This document shows, one piece after another, positions 61,451 through 64,000 of a stretch of 64,000 bases of DNA. This stretch comes from Myxococcales bacterium. Its GTDB lineage: Bacteria; Myxococcota_A; Polyangia; Polyangiales; Polyangiaceae. The notes below the pieces were generated by a model. That model saw nothing but the letters and a program-made list of their open reading frames with translations, did not search any database and had not been told where the DNA came from. Made by a program: the position numbers and the translations under genes. Position 1 is the stretch's first letter. Each line of letters begins with the position of its first letter. The stretch lies in assembly GCA_025359105.1 (NCBI GenBank), contig JANYHK010000066.1, positions 22,543 through 86,542 on the forward strand. The letters run 5' to 3'.

Positions 61451-61720
61451 TCAGGCCGCGCGCGCGCTCCGCGTCGATCGAATGGCGACGACCGCCACGA
61501 GCACGGCGAGGAAGGCCGTTGCGGGAGTCCACGGCTCGTTCCACGAGACCAACTTGCCGTGATCGAGCGAGAACGCGAGCCAGACGCCCGAAATCGCGAC
61601 GACGATGGCGGCTATGACGGTCTGGGCGAACGCGGCCCAGCGCGCCCGCGCGACCAGCGCGACGGCGCAAAAGAGGAGACATTTTGCCGAGTGCGCCGGG
61701 CTACCGCTCCCCGATCCCAA
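61451..61720 (-). CDS. Small membrane protein
   Basis: An 89-residue protein read from TTG 61720 (start uncertain). It has two to three hydrophobic segments (AKCLLFCAVALVARARW, FAQTVIAAIVVAISGVWLAF, TAFLAVLVAVVAIRST). No family recognised. Confidence 0.45.
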   Translation of the reverse strand: MGSGSGSPAHSAKCLLFCAVALVARARWAAFAQTVIAAIVVAISGVWLAFSLDHGKLVSWNEPWTPATAFLAVLVAVVAIRSTRSARAA

Positions 61721-61795
61721 TGTGCATCCCGGGCGCCACCTAGGTCGAGTTCATCTCTCCCAGCAGACGCTGGCGCTCCGCGTGCAAGCGCGCGA

Positions 61796-62284
61796 TCACG
61801 TGGAGAAACGCCGGGAACGCGAGCACCCCGAGGATTTCGGACCCGTTGCGGGCGGGGTGGGATCCGCTTCATGGCGTAGAGCGCGAGGAGTGGCCGCGAC
61901 GCATGAAGCTCGAGGCCGCTGTGCCGGGCGGAGCAGGTACCCGAGATCCGCCGAGCTTCCCGCGAGCGCCGCGAGCACGTCCGCGTTCCCGGCGCGACGC
62001 GCCCCGACGGCGATGAGCACGAGGCCCGCGGCCAGCGCCCCGCGGCCGCGCACACCCGAGGCCGCCAGGAGCTTGGCGAGAAACGGCACCGCGGCTGCGC
62101 TTGCGGAGAACACGCTCCCCTGGTGCCACAGCGCGCTCATCACCAGGTCGCGCGCATCGTCGGCTGCGTCGACGGTCCCGAGAAAGCCGCGCAACCGATC
62201 GGGGACGTCCTCTGCGCCTCCGTAGGCGCGCCGGAGCTCGTCCCAGTGGATCGCGTCGATGCCTTCCAGGGGATCGTGCGGCAT
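61796..62284 (-). pseudogene. HEAT-repeat-like protein, apparently truncated by frameshift
   Basis: From ATG 62284 the first 115 residues look like a normal helical, HEAT/PBS-lyase-like protein (HDPLEGIDAIHWDELRRAYG, SAAAVPFLAKLLAASGVRGR, ALAAGLVLIAVGARRAGNA). After LGYLLRPAQRP the reading turns basic and non-coding, ending at 162 residues, whereas the next coding-like stretch on this strand is in another frame (ELHASRPLLALYAMKRI). This fits a frameshift mutation or sequencing error in a longer repeat protein. Confidence 0.5.
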
Positions 62285-62435
62285 GGGCGAACGATACTGG
62301 CGGATCTCAATCGACACAGTGTAGTCGCGCCGCCCGGATACGCGCGCGCCATTGGTGCTCGACGAGCAGCGCGGCCGCGTGGCCACGACCGCAACGGCGG
62401 CGTCGCCTCGACCATCTGAGCTTAGAGTCGTACCC

Positions 62436-63419
62436 ATGGTGCCGTTGTCGATCCTGGATCTCGTCCCCGTCGTGCAGGGCTCGACGCCGCGCGACGCGTT
62501 GCACCGCAGCCTGGATCTCGCGCAGCACGCCGAGCGGCTGGGATTTCGCCGCTACTGGGTGGCCGAGCACCACAACATGGCAGGCATCGCCAGCGCGGCG
62601 ACGTCGGTGGTCATCGGCTACCTCGCCGGGGGCACGACGCGCATCCGCGTCGGCGCCGGCGGCATCATGCTGCCGAACCATTCGCCCTTGCAGATCGCCG
62701 AGCAGTTCGGGACGCTCGAATCGCTCTACCCAGGCCGCATCGACCTCGGGCTCGGGCGTGCGCCGGGCACCGACCAGCTCACCCTCCGCGCGATGCGCCG
62801 CGATCCGCGCGCCTCCGATGAGTTCCCCGAGGACGTCCAAGAGCTCCGCGCCTTCCTCGCGCCGGTGCGCGAGGGGCAGCGCATCCAGGCGGTGCCGGGT
62901 GGCGGCCTGCGGGTGCCGCTCTGGATCCTCGGCTCGAGCCTCTTCGGCGCGCAGCTCGCCGCGCACCTGGGCCTGCCCTTCGCGTTCGCGTCGCACTTCG
63001 CGCCCGCGGCGCTGGAAGATGCGGTGCGCGTTTACCGCGAGAGATTTCAGCCGTCCGAGCAGCTCGAACGCCCGTACGTCATGGTGGGCGCGAACGTCAT
63101 CGTCGCCGGGTCCGACGACGAAGGGCGCCGCCTCTTCACGACGCTGCAGCAGGCGTTCACCGATCTGCATCGGGGCACGCGCGGGCTACAAAAACCGCCG
63201 ATCGACGACATCGACGCGTACTGGACGCCGACGGAGAAGGTCGCCGCGTCGTCGATGCTCATCCACGCGTTCGTGGGCTCGGCCGAGACGGTCCGCGCCG
63301 GCCTCGAGCGCTTCGTCGCGCTCACGCAGGCCGACGAGGTGATGACGGTGACGAGCGTGTTCGACCACGACGCGCGCAAGCGCTCGTACGAGCTGCTCGC
63401 GGGGCTACCCGCCTTCTGA
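62436..63419 (+). CDS. Luciferase-like (LLM class) flavin-dependent monooxygenase
   Basis: A 327-residue TIM-barrel flavin enzyme of the bacterial luciferase family, MsnO8/YhbW type. Signatures: [20 protein letters not shown] at the front, [40 protein letters not shown] and [20 protein letters not shown], which line the FMN site. It uses reduced flavin and oxygen to oxidise an unknown organic substrate in the cytoplasm. The ATG at 62436 is the family start. It is divergent from the broken HEAT gene. Confidence 0.92.
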   Translation: MVPLSILDLVPVVQGSTPRDALHRSLDLAQHAERLGFRRYWVAEHHNMAGIASAATSVVIGYLAGGTTRIRVGAGGIMLPNHSPLQIAEQFGTLESLYPGRIDLGLGRAPGTDQLTLRAMRRDPRASDEFPEDVQELRAFLAPVREGQRIQAVPGGGLRVPLWILGSSLFGAQLAAHLGLPFAFASHFAPAALEDAVRVYRERFQPSEQLERPYVMVGANVIVAGSDDEGRRLFTTLQQAFTDLHRGTRGLQKPPIDDIDAYWTPTEKVAASSMLIHAFVGSAETVRAGLERFVALTQADEVMTVTSVFDHDARKRSYELLAGLPAF

Positions 63420-63616
63420 GAGAGATTCAAGAGGACGGACCCAACGTGCCCTGACGCGCTGCCGGTCCACCCCGCCACTTGTTACACGCGAGTAACTTCG
63501 AGGAGGCACGGTCGGTGTCCGCGTGCCACAGGAGCGCGGCCTTTACGCTTGCTGAGCGAGGCGGGGGGTCGCGAGAAAGGCCAGTCTACCCAAGAACGAA
63601 GCGGTGGCGTCCGGTC

Positions 63617-64000
63617 ATGGCAGCGCTCGGTGGACCGATCTGGATCCTCTCGGTGTGCGGCGCGCTCGGATGCTTGCTCCTGGCGTGGCGCTATCGGGTC
63701 GCGCCACCGCGGAAGGTGCTGGGCCACGCATCCGCCGACATCCTCGTCTTTCTATGGGGCGTGTTCCTCGTCGTCGTGGGGCTGCAGCACGTAGGCCTCT
63801 TGGATCGCCTGGCGGCTCTCTATCGGGCGTCACCGCCAGGAGGCGCGCGCGAGCTCGGTGTCGTCGGCGGCATCGCGGCGCTGGGCTCGGCGCTGGTGGT
63901 GGGGGTCGATCGAGTTCTCGCGATACCAGCCTGCCGCCGAGGTCCCGCAGCCGCGCGGATCCGGTACTTCAAGCGGACTGACGACGCTGACCGTGCTTCG
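63617..64000 (+). CDS. Membrane protein, cut by the window end
   Basis: An open frame from ATG 63617 runs without a stop to the last base, giving at least 128 residues. It contains three hydrophobic segments (WILSVCGALGCLLLAWRY, ADILVFLWGVFLVVVGLQHV, VVGGIAALGSALVVGVDRVL), then becomes hydrophilic (AAARIRYFKRTDDADRAS). Function unknown. The gap 63420-63616 ahead of it holds GTTAC-N6-GTAAC at 63481-63496 but no other gene. Confidence 0.5.
   Translation, partial: MAALGGPIWILSVCGALGCLLLAWRYRVAPPRKVLGHASADILVFLWGVFLVVVGLQHVGLLDRLAALYRASPPGGARELGVVGGIAALGSALVVGVDRVLAIPACRRGPAAARIRYFKRTDDADRAS

Overview
The window is very GC-rich chromosomal DNA with almost every third codon position G or C. The genes suggest a Gram-negative, predatory or soil-type member of the Myxococcota (class Polyangia, for example a Labilithrix-like organism). 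The main reasons are the unusually many lipoproteins whose signal peptide is followed by Ser/Gly or Asp-Gly-rich linkers, the PEGA/TPR and kelch lipoproteins, the TonB-dependent receptor with its own TonB domain, and the DUF4266 and DUF5916 proteins. This placement is inference from gene style, not from a marker gene. No rRNA, tRNA, CRISPR array, prophage or insertion sequence was recognised.

Layout. 1-6.6 kb: end of an M28 peptidase, a small membrane protein, then a leftward set (large cytochrome-motif lipoprotein, membrane metallophosphoesterase, phosphofructokinase) and a RIO kinase with a polyglycine tail. 6.7-13.3 kb: a drug-efflux-type MFS carrier, a large secreted beta-propeller lipoprotein, an L,D-transpeptidase and a glutathione S-transferase. 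13.3-16.4 kb: a tightly overlapping operon of TetR regulator, membrane fatty-acid/sterol hydroxylase and D-aminoacylase, with an inverted repeat just upstream. 16.6-24.8 kb: mostly single metabolic enzymes (Old Yellow Enzyme, alpha/beta hydrolases, ATP-grasp ligase, NudC, SDR, patatin). 24.8-30.3 kb: kelch, Cys-rich and propeller lipoproteins, a predicted metalloaminopeptidase and a CDGSH iron-sulfur protein.

30.4-34.8 kb is the most coherent system. Two divergent transcription units share about 110 bp. Leftward are a TonB-dependent receptor with a built-in periplasmic TonB domain and a coupled small lipoprotein. Rightward are a Cys/His-rich mini-lipoprotein and a nickel/cobalt-type permease with a His-rich loop. 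Together they look like an outer-to-inner membrane metal uptake route; the metal is inferred. 34.8-41.4 kb: a DUF5916 outer-membrane protein coupled to a double DUF1259 lipoprotein, a hybrid histidine kinase with a perfect inverted repeat ahead of it, and a TPR/PEGA-type protein. 41.6-44.4 kb: an operon of a lipoprotein, a collagen-like protein and a TPR membrane protein preceded by three consecutive palindromes.

44.4-53.2 kb: an aspartate-semialdehyde dehydrogenase-like protein, a Tat-exported epimerase coupled to a nucleotide-transporter-like carrier, an outer-membrane protein, a carboxypeptidase-regulatory-like lipoprotein, and a di-haem cytochrome coupled to one of two paralogous Cys-rich lipoproteins. 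53.4-57.6 kb: a phospholipase-D-like lipoprotein, a three-gene cluster of related YbjQ-like lipoproteins, and an ECF sigma factor overlapping an NrsF-like membrane anti-sigma factor. 57.7-64 kb: a VOC protein, isocitrate dehydrogenase kinase/phosphatase (AceK) without aceA/aceB, a messy stretch of broken or tiny lipoprotein genes around 60.0-62.3 kb, a luciferase-like monooxygenase, and a membrane protein cut by the window edge. Genes are often linked by overlaps of 1-16 bp or gaps under 15 bp, which suggests translational coupling.
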